Source of the DNA: Nitrospira sp. CR1.1 | GTDB taxonomy: Bacteria > Nitrospirota > Nitrospiria > Nitrospirales > Nitrospiraceae | DNA length: 64,000 nucleotides | Direction: 5' to 3' | Assembly (NCBI GenBank): GCA_014055465.1 | Contig: WIAF01000007.1 | Location: 1-64,000, forward strand | Shown: piece by piece, positions 19,112 through 27,796 of the stretch | Numbering within the stretch: the stretch's first letter is position 1 | Layout of the letters: each line of letters starts with the position of its first letter | Notes under the pieces: generated by a model | Database searches by the model: none | Told to the model about the DNA's origin: nothing | The model's input: only the letters and a program-made list of their open reading frames with translations | Program-made: the position numbers and the translations under genes

Positions 19112-21199
19112 ATGGAACAGACTCACTACCGGCAGGCAGAGGAGATACTCGCGAAGCTGGCTGCCTCCGTCCAACGACAGGAACCCCTGGACCTCGTCGA
19201 GCTGACGCATCTCGCAGAGGCCATCGTCGAATCGTTACAAGGAAGCGAGCAGTTGGTCGTTGAAGCGCTGTCCAGTCCTAGCGGACCTCCGCTCGTGACG
19301 AATCTCATCAATGTCGGAATCCTGGCTACGAAAGTGGGGATCGGCCTCGGATACTACGGAGTCGAATTGCACCGGCTCGCCTTAGCCGGGTTGCTGCACG
19401 ACATCGGAATTTTTGCTGTACCGCAGCAGCTCCTCACCAAAACCGGCCGCCTGACAGCCGAAGAACGCACACTGGTCGAACAACATCCTCGTCTCGGTTC
19501 CGAGGTCATCCGCCGTGCGGGGCCGGATTATGCCTGGCTGGCGGAAGTGGTGCTGCAAGCGCATGAGCGAGGAAAAGGGCAGGGATATCCCCATCGCTTG
19601 AAAGGCCGAGAGATCAACGAGCTGGCCCAGATTATCGGCTTGGTGGATATCTTCGATGCGCTGGTCAGCCCGCGTCCCTATCGTCGGCGGCTGCTGCCTC
19701 ACGAAGCCGTGCGCGAGTTGCTCACCACGGAACGTACCGCGTTCCCGCGGGAAATCATGAAAGCGTTGGTCGAACAATTATCGGTGTATCCGCTTGGCAC
19801 GAGGGTGCGGCTCAGTAGCGGAGAAGAAGGGGTGGTGGTCCGTATTACCGCGCGCTATCCATCGCGCCCGGTATTGCGTATCACGGGCGCAGAGGACGCA
19901 TCGGCTTCTGACCCCCCGCGCATGCTTGATTTGAGCCTGCTGCCCCATGTGTCGGTGGTTGAGACCGTTGAGCCGCCGGCTTTGGAACGTGTCACCTTCG
20001 ATTCTGTTGAACCTGCCACGACAGCGCCCTCTGCGCCGACAAACGTCTCGGACCAATTTGCGGCCTTGCTGGAAAGCCTTGATGCCATTGCCGGAGTCAT
20101 CCAGGCTGCCGTGGACCAGCCTGCCGCAGCACCGGGGCCCGTCCCGGTACCGGCGGAAACAGCGGCGGCTGAGCCAATCATTCCTGTACGCCGGGAAATT
20201 TTGGGCCTGTTCGTCTTGGAAGCCCGGGAATGGCTTCATCAGATTCAAACGGCGTTGGAGCGGCTGGACACCACCAGTGAGCAGGCTCGTCGCGCGCAAT
20301 TGGCTACGATTTTATGGCAGAGCGTCAACAATCTTGCGCGTTCCGCGTCCACGGTCGGATTGACGGCTGTGGAGGAGATGGCGACCAGGTTATTTCCGCT
20401 CCTGCAGGCGGCAGCCAGACACGAACGGGCTGTGGCGGCGCATCACGTGGCGTCGCTTCGAGAGGGCTTGCTGGAGATTGGCAAGACGGTACAGGCGCTT
20501 CGGCCGGTCGAACAGCATCCGGAGACAGTCGACGATTCCGCTGAGCGCGTGCCGATGGCCGTTGAGGAACCCGGGCAACCGGAATCTCAGGAGTCCCAGG
20601 TTTCTATGGGGATTGTCCCTGAGACGGCGTTGCCGACGACTGGTTCTCCACGTCCCGTGCCCGCGTCTTCCATACTCGAAGCCTTGCGGCAATTGCATGT
20701 GGCGCGCGGCCGTTCGCTGGAACCGGTGCGCGATGTATTGGAGACGGTCATTCAGCGAGCCGAACGCGAGGCGGCGGAGGGCGTTGCTGTAGTGGACGCG
20801 CGGACCATCGGCCGTCTGCTGCAGGAACTGGATGACTTGGATGAACGGTTTCTCGGCCATATGCAGGCCCGGGTTCCGTCGGTCATCGCGACGCTTGGCC
20901 GTATCGCACGCGCGAGCGAAGAACGCGTGTTGCCTCCCCAGGCGTTGGAGCCCATTTTTGATGAAATCGATGTGCTGTTCGAGGCATCTGAACGGGTGTC
21001 CGCATCGAATATCAGCGTCTTCCTCCAAGGCCTCCGGACATTTCTTCGCGTAACCGCACAACACAAGCCCGCCGCCATTCGCGAGCGGTTGGCTGCCCTG
21101 GAAGAGCGGTTGGCGACGCTCATTCCGCTGGCCCAGCAATGGGTGGATGTCGGGCGGGTGGAGCGGGCCGCCATTTTTGATATTCTGCCCATGGCCTAG
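19112..21199 (+). CDS. HD-GYP domain protein with C-terminal pseudo-Hpt region
   Basis: Residues about 60-225 form an HD-GYP domain, the c-di-GMP phosphodiesterase type: LLHDIGIFAVP with H96-D97, EQHPRLGSEVI with H125, AHERGKGQGYP at 150-160, and VDIFDALVSPRPYRRR. The usual HHE is AHE here (A150), and the Asp of the DGxGYP motif is K155, so activity is uncertain. A short barrel-like region follows (LGTRVRLSSGEEGVVVRI). From about 358 the sequence repeats the Hpt-like pattern (VLEAREWLHQIQTALERLD) with N406 where the phospho-His should be. It closes the chemosensory cluster and is its likeliest output. Confidence 0.8.
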   Translation: MEQTHYRQAEEILAKLAASVQRQEPLDLVELTHLAEAIVESLQGSEQLVVEALSSPSGPPLVTNLINVGILATKVGIGLGYYGVELHRLALAGLLHDIGIFAVPQQLLTKTGRLTAEERTLVEQHPRLGSEVIRRAGPDYAWLAEVVLQAHERGKGQGYPHRLKGREINELAQIIGLVDIFDALVSPRPYRRRLLPHEAVRELLTTERTAFPREIMKALVEQLSVYPLGTRVRLSSGEEGVVVRITARYPSRPVLRITGAEDASASDPPRMLDLSLLPHVSVVETVEPPALERVTFDSVEPATTAPSAPTNVSDQFAALLESLDAIAGVIQAAVDQPAAAPGPVPVPAETAAAEPIIPVRREILGLFVLEAREWLHQIQTALERLDTTSEQARRAQLATILWQSVNNLARSASTVGLTAVEEMATRLFPLLQAAARHERAVAAHHVASLREGLLEIGKTVQALRPVEQHPETVDDSAERVPMAVEEPGQPESQESQVSMGIVPETALPTTGSPRPVPASSILEALRQLHVARGRSLEPVRDVLETVIQRAEREAAEGVAVVDARTIGRLLQELDDLDERFLGHMQARVPSVIATLGRIARASEERVLPPQALEPIFDEIDVLFEASERVSASNISVFLQGLRTFLRVTAQHKPAAIRERLAALEERLATLIPLAQQWVDVGRVERAAIFDILPMA

Positions 21200-21461
21200 C
21201 CGGGTTTTCCCACACAGACCCCACCTTCATTCCCTCTGACCATCGTGCTTCCTCGCGCTTAATCCTTGGGCAATTGACCGGCGCCCCCTCGCAGTCCGCC
21301 TAAACGCGTTCCATCCACATGGTTGCGCACAGTCCGTCCACAGTTCTTGTGGACAGGCGGGATGACCGCGTTCACAGGGGACGTTAGGGACCGAACCTAT
21401 CACTTCAAGCCAGTACAATTTCTCTTGCGGTTGGGGTGAGGATTGTACGACCATCACGGCC

Positions 21462-21986
21462 ATGCCAAAACTCGTCTCAGCGAAACAGCAGGAAAGTCAC
21501 GACGCGCGCGCGACGGCCTATATCAAAGCGTACATGTTATTTCCGGCCGGTATTCTCGGTCTGATCTCTATGCTTGGCGGAGTCGGTGGATTAGGCTATC
21601 AGCTGCTTGGAACCGACACCTATTCGTGGGCAACTTTTTTGCAAAGCTCCGGATTGTTGCTGTTGGGAGGGGTGCTGGGGTGGCTGCAGACCACCTATCA
21701 TCGGTGGATTCTGGCCAACCGTCCCGAAGTGTTTGCCGACCGCATGCGGCAGCCTGCGCTCACGAAGAGCGGGAAACTGAAACGGGAGAGCGGGAAAAGT
21801 CAGAAATCGTCCAGTGGGTCCCCCTGGGCTCCGGTTGCGTACATGGCTGGTCTAGCCTTGCTCTTGTTCGGATCGACCATTGCCGTGGTGTACGGCGCGG
21901 TGCATCCGATCGCGGCCTATTTCCTGCCTTGGGCCGGATTCTTTTGGGCCAAGTTGTTCTTCTGGAAGACGCTGCTGAAATCCTGA
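21462..21986 (+). CDS. Small membrane protein of unknown function
   Basis: I do not recognise this family. The 174-residue protein has four likely membrane spans, roughly at 24-46, 58-78, 122-145 and 148-168, separated by a basic loop (LTKSGKLKRESGKSQKSSSG). The ATG at 21462 has no strong Shine-Dalgarno sequence. It lies 262 bases after the HD-GYP gene and converges on lpxD, with only 17 bases between the two stops. It could belong with either neighbour or stand alone. Confidence 0.6.
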   Translation: MPKLVSAKQQESHDARATAYIKAYMLFPAGILGLISMLGGVGGLGYQLLGTDTYSWATFLQSSGLLLLGGVLGWLQTTYHRWILANRPEVFADRMRQPALTKSGKLKRESGKSQKSSSGSPWAPVAYMAGLALLLFGSTIAVVYGAVHPIAAYFLPWAGFFWAKLFFWKTLLKS

Positions 21987-22003
21987 CGATATCGGTGAGT
22001 CAG

Positions 22004-23086
22004 CTACTTGCGGCGCGGCTTGCGGATTTTAGCGGCAGGTGTCGCGGCTTGCTCTAGTTTCGCGAGGCGCTCCTCCAACTCGCGGACCCGTTGGCGGAGT
22101 TCAGGCAGTTGAGGAATGACCGCCTGGGCCTTTAGAAAGGTGGTGTGCGGCATGACGGGCGCGCCGGAGACGATCTGATTCGGCTCCAAGCTTCTGGTCA
22201 CGCCGGATTTCGCCGCGATCATCACCTGGTCGCCGATCTGCAAATGATCGGCCAAACCTGCTTGCCCACCCACCATCACGTAGCGTCCCAGCGTGGTGCT
22301 TCCGGCAATACCGACCTGCGCGACCAAAATATTGTGTTCGCCGACGACCACGTTGTGCGCAATTTGCACGAGGTTGTCGATCTTAGAGCCGCGCTTGATG
22401 ACGGTATCACCAAACGTCGCGCGATCCACGGAGACGTTGGCGCCCAGTTCCACATCGTCTTCGATGAGGACGCCGCCCAGCTGAGGGATCTTCTGATGGC
22501 GGCCCTGGTATTGGACATACCCGAAGCCGTCGCTGCCGATCACCGTCCCGCTGTGGACAATGACGCGCGCGCCGAGCCGGCATCCTTCCCGGACGACCAC
22601 GTTAGGGTAGAGGAGGCTCTCATCGCCGATGACGCTGTCGTCCCCGATGAAGACACCGGGATAGAGGGTCACCCGCGCGCCAATGGTCACGCGATCGCCC
22701 AAGGTTACGCCGGGCCAAATCGAGACATCGGCGCCGATCGCCACGCCGTCCCCGCGCGTGATGCCCTCCGCAACTCCGCGCACCCGGCTCGCTCGCGCAA
22801 AAAACTGCTGCGCCGCCCGCGCGAACGCGTACGCGGGGTTGTCCACCACGATTTGCGGGGAGGGGCAGTCCGCAATGCGTCGTCCGACGAGCAGGGCGCC
22901 GATGGTCGCCTGCTGTGGAGACTTGAGATGTCGCTCGGATGTCACAAAGGCCAGATCGCCCGGCCCGGCCTGCTCCAGGCTGGCCACGGCGGTGACGGTT
23001 GCATCCGGGGACCCGATCAGTTCGCCTTTCACATACTCGTGGAGTTCCCGGAGTGTCAGCGGGGTGCGCCTGGGTGCCGTGCTCAT
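22004..23086 (-). CDS. lpxD: UDP-3-O-acylglucosamine N-acyltransferase LpxD
   Basis: LpxD adds the N-linked hydroxyacyl chain from acyl-ACP to UDP-3-O-acylglucosamine in lipid A synthesis. The N-terminal uridine-binding domain ([16 protein letters not shown]) is followed by a left-handed beta-helix with many hexapeptide repeats ([20 protein letters not shown] and onward), the [20 protein letters not shown] segment and the catalytic-type His in [13 protein letters not shown]. The ATG at 23086 gives 360 residues. A C-terminal coiled segment and basic tail complete it. The gene follows its likely acyl donor, the ACP gene, by four bases. Confidence 0.95.
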   Translation of the reverse strand: MSTAPRRTPLTLRELHEYVKGELIGSPDATVTAVASLEQAGPGDLAFVTSERHLKSPQQATIGALLVGRRIADCPSPQIVVDNPAYAFARAAQQFFARASRVRGVAEGITRGDGVAIGADVSIWPGVTLGDRVTIGARVTLYPGVFIGDDSVIGDESLLYPNVVVREGCRLGARVIVHSGTVIGSDGFGYVQYQGRHQKIPQLGGVLIEDDVELGANVSVDRATFGDTVIKRGSKIDNLVQIAHNVVVGEHNILVAQVGIAGSTTLGRYVMVGGQAGLADHLQIGDQVMIAAKSGVTRSLEPNQIVSGAPVMPHTTFLKAQAVIPQLPELRQRVRELEERLAKLEQAATPAAKIRKPRRK

Positions 23087-23090
23087 CCTG

Positions 23091-23402
23091 TTAGGCTTTC
23101 TTGCTCTTGGTCGAACGTTTCGCAGCCGAATGTTTCGTTGCGGCTTTGGCCGGGGCCGGCGCGACCCGCCCTTCCACGTAGGTGATGACATGGCCGACGG
23201 TCGTGAGGCCGACCAGATCCTGGTCAGGAATCTGCAGATTGAACACCTCTTCAATTCGATACAACATTTCAATAACCGCCATCGAATCCAAGCCAAGATC
23301 TTCCCGCAGGTGATGCGTCGGCTTGATGGAGGCCGCATCCCGCTTCAGATACTCCGCCAGCGCCCGGATGATCTTGCCGGAAACATCTATAGTGTTGGCC
23401 AT
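23091..23402 (-). CDS. Acyl carrier protein with a basic C-terminal tail
   Basis: The phosphopantetheine attachment Ser lies in the DSM motif of [16 protein letters not shown] at about residue 40. The core (residues 1-80) is a normal ACP helix bundle. Beyond it, about 22 residues rich in Lys and Ala (ending KRSTKSKKA) make an unusual basic tail, since ACPs are normally acidic throughout. Its position between fabF and lpxD suggests a dedicated carrier for hydroxyacyl chains used in lipid A. It need not be the main AcpP of the cell. Confidence 0.9.
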   Translation of the reverse strand: MANTIDVSGKIIRALAEYLKRDAASIKPTHHLREDLGLDSMAVIEMLYRIEEVFNLQIPDQDLVGLTTVGHVITYVEGRVAPAPAKAATKHSAAKRSTKSKKA

Positions 23403-23466
23403 GCCCGGGTTCCTTCGTTCCTTCCTGGTCAGTCGCCCGCCGCCCGCTGCCGTTGCCGGACAGGGG

Positions 23467-24723
23467 TCAGGAGGAGACAGTTTTTAAAACGACCGCAGCA
23501 TTGTTGCTGCCGAATCCAAATGCGTTGATCAGGGCCACCTTCGCGTTGCGCGGTTGCTGCTCCTTGGAGAGGCCCGCCAGGGCGCAAGCCGGGTCGGGAT
23601 CATCCAGGTTCAGCGTGGGGTGAACCTGCCCGCTGGTGAGCGTGAGCGCCGACACGATACCGGCGAGTGATCCGGCTGCGCCCAGGGTATGGCCCACCAG
23701 CGACTTGGTCGCGTTGATGGCGAGTTTATCCGCGCGTGACTTAAACACCAGGCGAATGGCCTTCACCTCCACCGCGTCGCCGACCGACGTCGACGTGGCG
23801 TGAGCGTTGATGTAATCCACCTGCGCCGGCGTCACGCCCGCATCTTTCAACGCCAGCCGCATGGTCGTGGCGACTTCCTCCCCGTCCTCGCGGGGAATGA
23901 CCATGTGATGGGCCTCGCTCGTGGCGGCATACCCGGCCACTTCCGCGTACATCCGGGCCTTGCGTTTCTTGGCGTGAGCCAGCGATTCGAGGATCAGCGC
24001 GCCGGCGCCTTCTCCCATCACGAACCCATCCCGTCCGCGGTCGAAGGGACGTGAGGCTTTCTCCGGGGCCTCGTTATACTTCGTGGAGAGGGCCCGAAGC
24101 GAGCAAAATCCCGCAAAGACCAGAGGTGTAATGCTGGCATCCGCGCCGACCACGATCACGGCGTCCGCCGTGCCGGCGCGAATGGCGTGCATGGCTTGTC
24201 CCAGAGCATGGGCGCTCGACGAACAGGCAGTTGAAATCGTGAGGTTCGGACCTTTTGCCCCATAGGCCATGGCCACGATCCCGGAGGCGGAATTCAACGT
24301 GATGACCGGAATAAAATTCGGATGCACCCGGTGCGGGCGTTTCTGTTCATAGAGTTGCGTGATCTCGCGCTCGCCCATCACCATCCCGCCCATGCCGGCT
24401 CCGACGATGACGCCAACCCGGTGCGGGTCTTCACGTTCCATCTTGAAGTCGGCGTCAGCCAGCGCCTCCTTGGCGGCGACGAGCGCGAATTGGGCATACC
24501 GATCCACACGATCCCCCTGACCGGCGGGGAGATAGTGGTCAGGCGAGAAGTCGACGATGCGCCCTGCGATGCGCGACCGATAGCCCTCAAGTGGAAACGG
24601 ATCGAAGGAGGGAATGGCGGAAATTCCTGACCGGCCTTCCAGCGCTGCCTTCCAGAACTGCGGCACTCCGATGCCGATGGGGGAGACGACTCCCAGACCC
24701 GTGATGACGACCCTCGTCGACAT
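23467..24723 (-). CDS. fabF: Beta-ketoacyl-ACP synthase II (FabF family)
   Basis: This 418-residue condensing enzyme extends acyl-ACP with malonyl-ACP. The Cys-His-His triad is visible: Cys in ISTACSSSAHALG, His in NAHATSTSVGD and His in KSLVGHTLGAAG, with the C-terminal NAFGFGSNNA loop. The N-terminal VVITGLGVVSPIG is typical. It precedes the ACP and lpxD genes on the same strand with small gaps, so it may supply chains for LPS or for general fatty acid synthesis. The context favours a specialised function but does not prove it. Confidence 0.94.
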   Translation of the reverse strand: MSTRVVITGLGVVSPIGIGVPQFWKAALEGRSGISAIPSFDPFPLEGYRSRIAGRIVDFSPDHYLPAGQGDRVDRYAQFALVAAKEALADADFKMEREDPHRVGVIVGAGMGGMVMGEREITQLYEQKRPHRVHPNFIPVITLNSASGIVAMAYGAKGPNLTISTACSSSAHALGQAMHAIRAGTADAVIVVGADASITPLVFAGFCSLRALSTKYNEAPEKASRPFDRGRDGFVMGEGAGALILESLAHAKKRKARMYAEVAGYAATSEAHHMVIPREDGEEVATTMRLALKDAGVTPAQVDYINAHATSTSVGDAVEVKAIRLVFKSRADKLAINATKSLVGHTLGAAGSLAGIVSALTLTSGQVHPTLNLDDPDPACALAGLSKEQQPRNAKVALINAFGFGSNNAAVVLKTVSS

Positions 24724-24909
24724 AGAACCCTTTCGCTGCTGCGTGATGGTGCTGTGTGCGGCCTGTCTACTTACCGCACGGGGGCGTCACAGTCAATGCT
24801 GTGCGCATGCACCCAGTCGAGAGCTCCGTATGGACAGTGGCGAAACCACCGTACAGGCTGGGGCTTGATCAATGCCAGAACGCCGCCGGCGGACAATTTC
24901 AGCGTCCTT

Positions 24910-26001
24910 TCAGTAGCGCACCTTCATGAGCAGATACAAACCGAACGTCAGGAACACCATATTCGCCATCCATCCGGCCAGCATCGGAGACAGCGCACCG
25001 CCGCGCCCCAGCGCAATGGCAACGGAGTGCGTGGACCAATAGAAGAACCCGACCGCCATGGCTTGTCCGATGCCCATGGCCATGCCGCTTCCGCGGACAC
25101 CCGTGCGGCGAAGGCTCAACGCGATGCCGACGATCACCATGATCAGCGTGACGCAGGGAAAGGCGATCCGGCCGTAGTAATCTGTGAGCAACCGGGGGAG
25201 CATGGTGCCGCCTAGATGCAAGCGATCGACATAGGCGCGAATCTCGCGCAGGGTCATCGTTTCAGAATCCAGTTCGGCCCAGGTGGTAAAGTCATCGGGA
25301 ATGTGGGGCAGCGCCAGCGGTTGCGTCTGAAAGCTGCTCACCGAGACCGTGCCGTCTTCACGGAAGGCGCGTGTCATGCCCTCGTGCAGAGCCCAGCCTT
25401 GGGAAGAATACACCGCGCGCTTCGCCTCCGCGATCTCCTCCAATTGAAACGCCGGGCTCAATCGATACAGCCGGATGTTGCGCAACACCGCGCCTCCGGG
25501 ATCGATCGTGTCGATGTTCATCAGGGTCTGGCCGCCGAGGCTCACCCACGGCTGGGCGGCCTTCAGCGAGACCGGCGTGACGCGTTTCTCGATCTGCGTC
25601 GTTTTGATGTGTTCGGCCTTGGCCAGCGCCAGGGGAATCACGGTGGAACTGAACAGGAACAGCACGAGCGCCAACACCGTTCCGAGAAAAATAAACGGCG
25701 AGGTGATCCAGTACAGACTGATGCCGCAACTGCGCATGGCCGTGATTTCATGGCTGCGTGAGAGCAGGCCGATGGTCAAGAGGGTTGCCATCAAGACCGC
25801 CAGTGGAGCGATCTGATAGGAGATGGCCGGCATTTTCAACACGAAGTAGGCCAGCACATCGAGGGCGTGGGCGTCATACCGCAGGAAGCGGCGGACCTTT
25901 TCAAAAAAATCGATGACGAGATAAATCGTCATCAGCCCGGAAAAGCACATGCCGAAAATCTTCACATACTCGCGCAGCATGTATCGGAAGAGAATACTCA
26001 T
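24910..26001 (-). CDS. lptG: LPS export permease LptG (YjgP/YjgQ family)
   Basis: The 363-residue protein has the permease layout: TM spans at the N-terminus (RYMLREYVKIFGMCFSGLMTIYLVIDFFEK), a periplasmic beta-jellyroll-like middle, and three C-terminal TM spans including RIAFPCVTLIMVIVGIALSLR. LptG pairs with LptF to move lipopolysaccharide out of the inner membrane, driven by LptB. The FFEKVRRF segment and its position after the lptF-type gene, four bases downstream, support the LptG label. LptF and LptG are hard to tell apart by eye. Confidence 0.88.
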   Translation of the reverse strand: MSILFRYMLREYVKIFGMCFSGLMTIYLVIDFFEKVRRFLRYDAHALDVLAYFVLKMPAISYQIAPLAVLMATLLTIGLLSRSHEITAMRSCGISLYWITSPFIFLGTVLALVLFLFSSTVIPLALAKAEHIKTTQIEKRVTPVSLKAAQPWVSLGGQTLMNIDTIDPGGAVLRNIRLYRLSPAFQLEEIAEAKRAVYSSQGWALHEGMTRAFREDGTVSVSSFQTQPLALPHIPDDFTTWAELDSETMTLREIRAYVDRLHLGGTMLPRLLTDYYGRIAFPCVTLIMVIVGIALSLRRTGVRGSGMAMGIGQAMAVGFFYWSTHSVAIALGRGGALSPMLAGWMANMVFLTFGLYLLMKVRY

Positions 26002-26005
26002 AGGG

Positions 26006-27091
26006 CTATTGCCGGCTCACACGGTAGAACCACAGAATCGTGACGATCGTGAAGATGACATTCGGTAGCCAGGCGCCGGCGAACGGGGAGATCCAGAGCG
26101 TGGTCACCAGAAACTCGCAGGCGACATTGATCACGTAGTAAGCGATCACGACGAGCACCCCGACGGCAAACCCGCCGATGCTGCCGGAGCGTTTCGACAC
26201 AATCCCGACCGGCACTCCCAGAATGCAGAACACCAGCGACGCGGCGGGAAACGCCAGGTCTTTATAGTATTCCATGAGCCGCCGCAAGGCGTTGGTATCC
26301 GTCCAGTTGGAACTTTCCAGTTTCGCGCGAATCACCTCCATCGGCGTGCGCTCTTCGGCGCCGTAGAGGCTTGCGTTGATGCTCAATTTGAGATCGTAAG
26401 CCGCAAAGGAAATCTTCTGGTACTCCACGGGGTTTTGAGGACGGCTGTGGATGACGCCGTTCATGAGTCGCAGCGCGACCTGGCTGCTCGCGGAATCGGT
26501 CATCACCTGGTACTGCTGCGCCACGATGATGCGGGGATCGGCCGGGTTGCGTTCATCCGCCACGAAAATGCCGCGGTTGTCCTGCCCCTCCTGAGCATCG
26601 GGCACGTAAATCACCATTTTGGGGATGGCTTCGTTGAAGACCCCGCGGTCCAGTTCCAGCACCAGTTCGTCGCGCAGGAGATTCAACGCCACTTTTTTCA
26701 GATTCACATTGCTCCACGGCTGGCCGTATTGCGCCATCATGAGCGTGAGGCCGCAGACGAGTGCCGCGAAGAGAAACACCGATTGGGACAGCCGCAACAG
26801 GCTGAAACCGGCGGCGCGCATCGCCACCAGTTCTTTATCCAGCGACAGCCGCCCGAAGGCTGTAATAGAGGCAATGATGCCGGCGATGGGCAGCGTCAGC
26901 ACGAGGAACGAGGGGAGTAAGTGGGCGAAGACCTTCAAGACCGAAAGAAAGCCGATGCCCTTCGTGACGAGCAGCTCCACCAGGCGGAGCAGTTCCTTCG
27001 TGAGCATCACGAAGCACAGGGCTCCCAGGCTGATGCAAAAGGGCGAAAGCAATTCGCGGAAGATGTAGCGATCGAGGATGGTGTGCAGCAC
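26006..27091 (-). CDS. lptF: LPS export permease LptF (YjgP/YjgQ family)
   Basis: This is the partner permease. It starts VLHTILDRYIFRELLSPFCISLG, matching the usual LptF opening of a short helix before TM1, and has LPSFLVLTLPIAGIIASITAFGRLS with the DKELVAMRAAGFS loop typical of the family. Three C-terminal TM spans are visible. I place the start at the GTG at 27091 because homologues begin near LLDRYI; upstream codons read through a low-quality leader with no ribosome site. The result is 361 residues, a normal length. It heads the minus-strand block lptF-lptG-fabF-acp-lpxD. Confidence 0.88.
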   Translation of the reverse strand: MLHTILDRYIFRELLSPFCISLGALCFVMLTKELLRLVELLVTKGIGFLSVLKVFAHLLPSFLVLTLPIAGIIASITAFGRLSLDKELVAMRAAGFSLLRLSQSVFLFAALVCGLTLMMAQYGQPWSNVNLKKVALNLLRDELVLELDRGVFNEAIPKMVIYVPDAQEGQDNRGIFVADERNPADPRIIVAQQYQVMTDSASSQVALRLMNGVIHSRPQNPVEYQKISFAAYDLKLSINASLYGAEERTPMEVIRAKLESSNWTDTNALRRLMEYYKDLAFPAASLVFCILGVPVGIVSKRSGSIGGFAVGVLVVIAYYVINVACEFLVTTLWISPFAGAWLPNVIFTIVTILWFYRVSRQ

Positions 27092-27192
27092 GAGAGCGGC
27101 CGGGGTCCCACATCGGAGAATTGGTTGCTGCACTATAGAAGAGTCTGCGTGGGTTGTAAACAGATCAGAACGGCCAGGGCCAAAAGATCCGC

Positions 27193-27221
27193 TTGACAAG
27201 CATTTCACCCCATGGTACATC
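27193..27221 (+). promoter_or_regulatory. Putative cspA promoter with long leader
   Basis: The divergent gap 27092-27403 contains TTGACA at 27193-27198 and TACATC about 17 bases later, a plausible sigma-70-type promoter pointing to the cold-shock gene. It would give a leader of about 180 bases, similar in size to leaders of other cold-shock mRNAs that act as thermosensors. The -10 box is poor, so the call is tentative. Nothing else is evident in this 312-base gap. Confidence 0.35.
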
Positions 27222-27403
27222 GCTGCGCACTTTTCAGCAGGTCAAGATGGTTCGGGTTGAATGTTGTCTGAACGCCTCCGCAAGAGCTGCCGCGCTCGTC
27301 GCTGTTGTTTCTTCCTTTTTTATCGTCATCATTCCATGCCATGCGACTCAGCCGACGAGCTGATGCGCTCTTTATGTCCGTGCGTTGAGAACAGGAGGAC
27401 CGT

Positions 27404-27622
27404 ATGAAAACTAAGGGCACCGTCAAGTGGTTCAACGATCGTAAAGGATTCGGATTTATCCGGCTTGATGGCGGAGACGACGTCTTCGTGCATTACTCTG
27501 CGCTGCAGGGCGATGGATTCAAGACCTTGAAAGAGGGCGAGAACGTGGAGTTCGACATCGTTCAGGGCGCCAAGGGACCGCAGGCGGCGAACGTGTTGAA
27601 GGATCTCGCGCCGGCTTCCTAA
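27404..27622 (+). CDS. Cold-shock protein (CspA family)
   Basis: The 72-residue protein is a single cold-shock domain that binds single-stranded RNA and DNA. It has the RNP1 motif KGFGFI and the RNP2-like DVFVHYSAL, preceded by GTVKWFND. An AGGAGG-type site precedes the ATG. The gene stands alone, followed by a strong hairpin terminator, and is preceded by a long leader. It acts in the cytoplasm as an RNA chaperone or antiterminator. Confidence 0.95.
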   Translation: MKTKGTVKWFNDRKGFGFIRLDGGDDVFVHYSALQGDGFKTLKEGENVEFDIVQGAKGPQAANVLKDLAPAS

Positions 27623-27644
27623 CCGGTTGCATCTGTCATAATCC

Positions 27645-27680
27645 GCGGCCCCTCAGCTGCATCGAGGGGCCGCCGGTTTC
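27645..27680 (+). terminator. Rho-independent-type terminator after cspA
   Basis: A perfect 10-base stem pairs GCGGCCCCTC (27645-27654) with GAGGGGCCGC (27664-27673) around a nine-base loop, followed by CGGTTTCTTC. It lies 22 bases after the cold-shock stop codon. The T-tract is interrupted, but the stem is strong. Confidence 0.75.
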
Positions 27681-27796
27681 TTCGTCGAACCGCCGCTCTG
27701 GGCGCCGCGTTTGCGGTGTCTCTCTTTTATCCATTTGTTTGACAATACATAGGTTGACTGTTAGCGTGGACTCTCAACGCCGGGTGAGGGCTCTTC

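Noticed and set aside
21300-21360. TCCACA-type words and a GTCCACA/TGTGGAC hairpin (21336-21354) as DnaA boxes or an origin
   Set aside because: The words do not match the TTATCCACA consensus well, there is no dnaA gene or AT-rich unwinding region nearby, and the hairpin is short.
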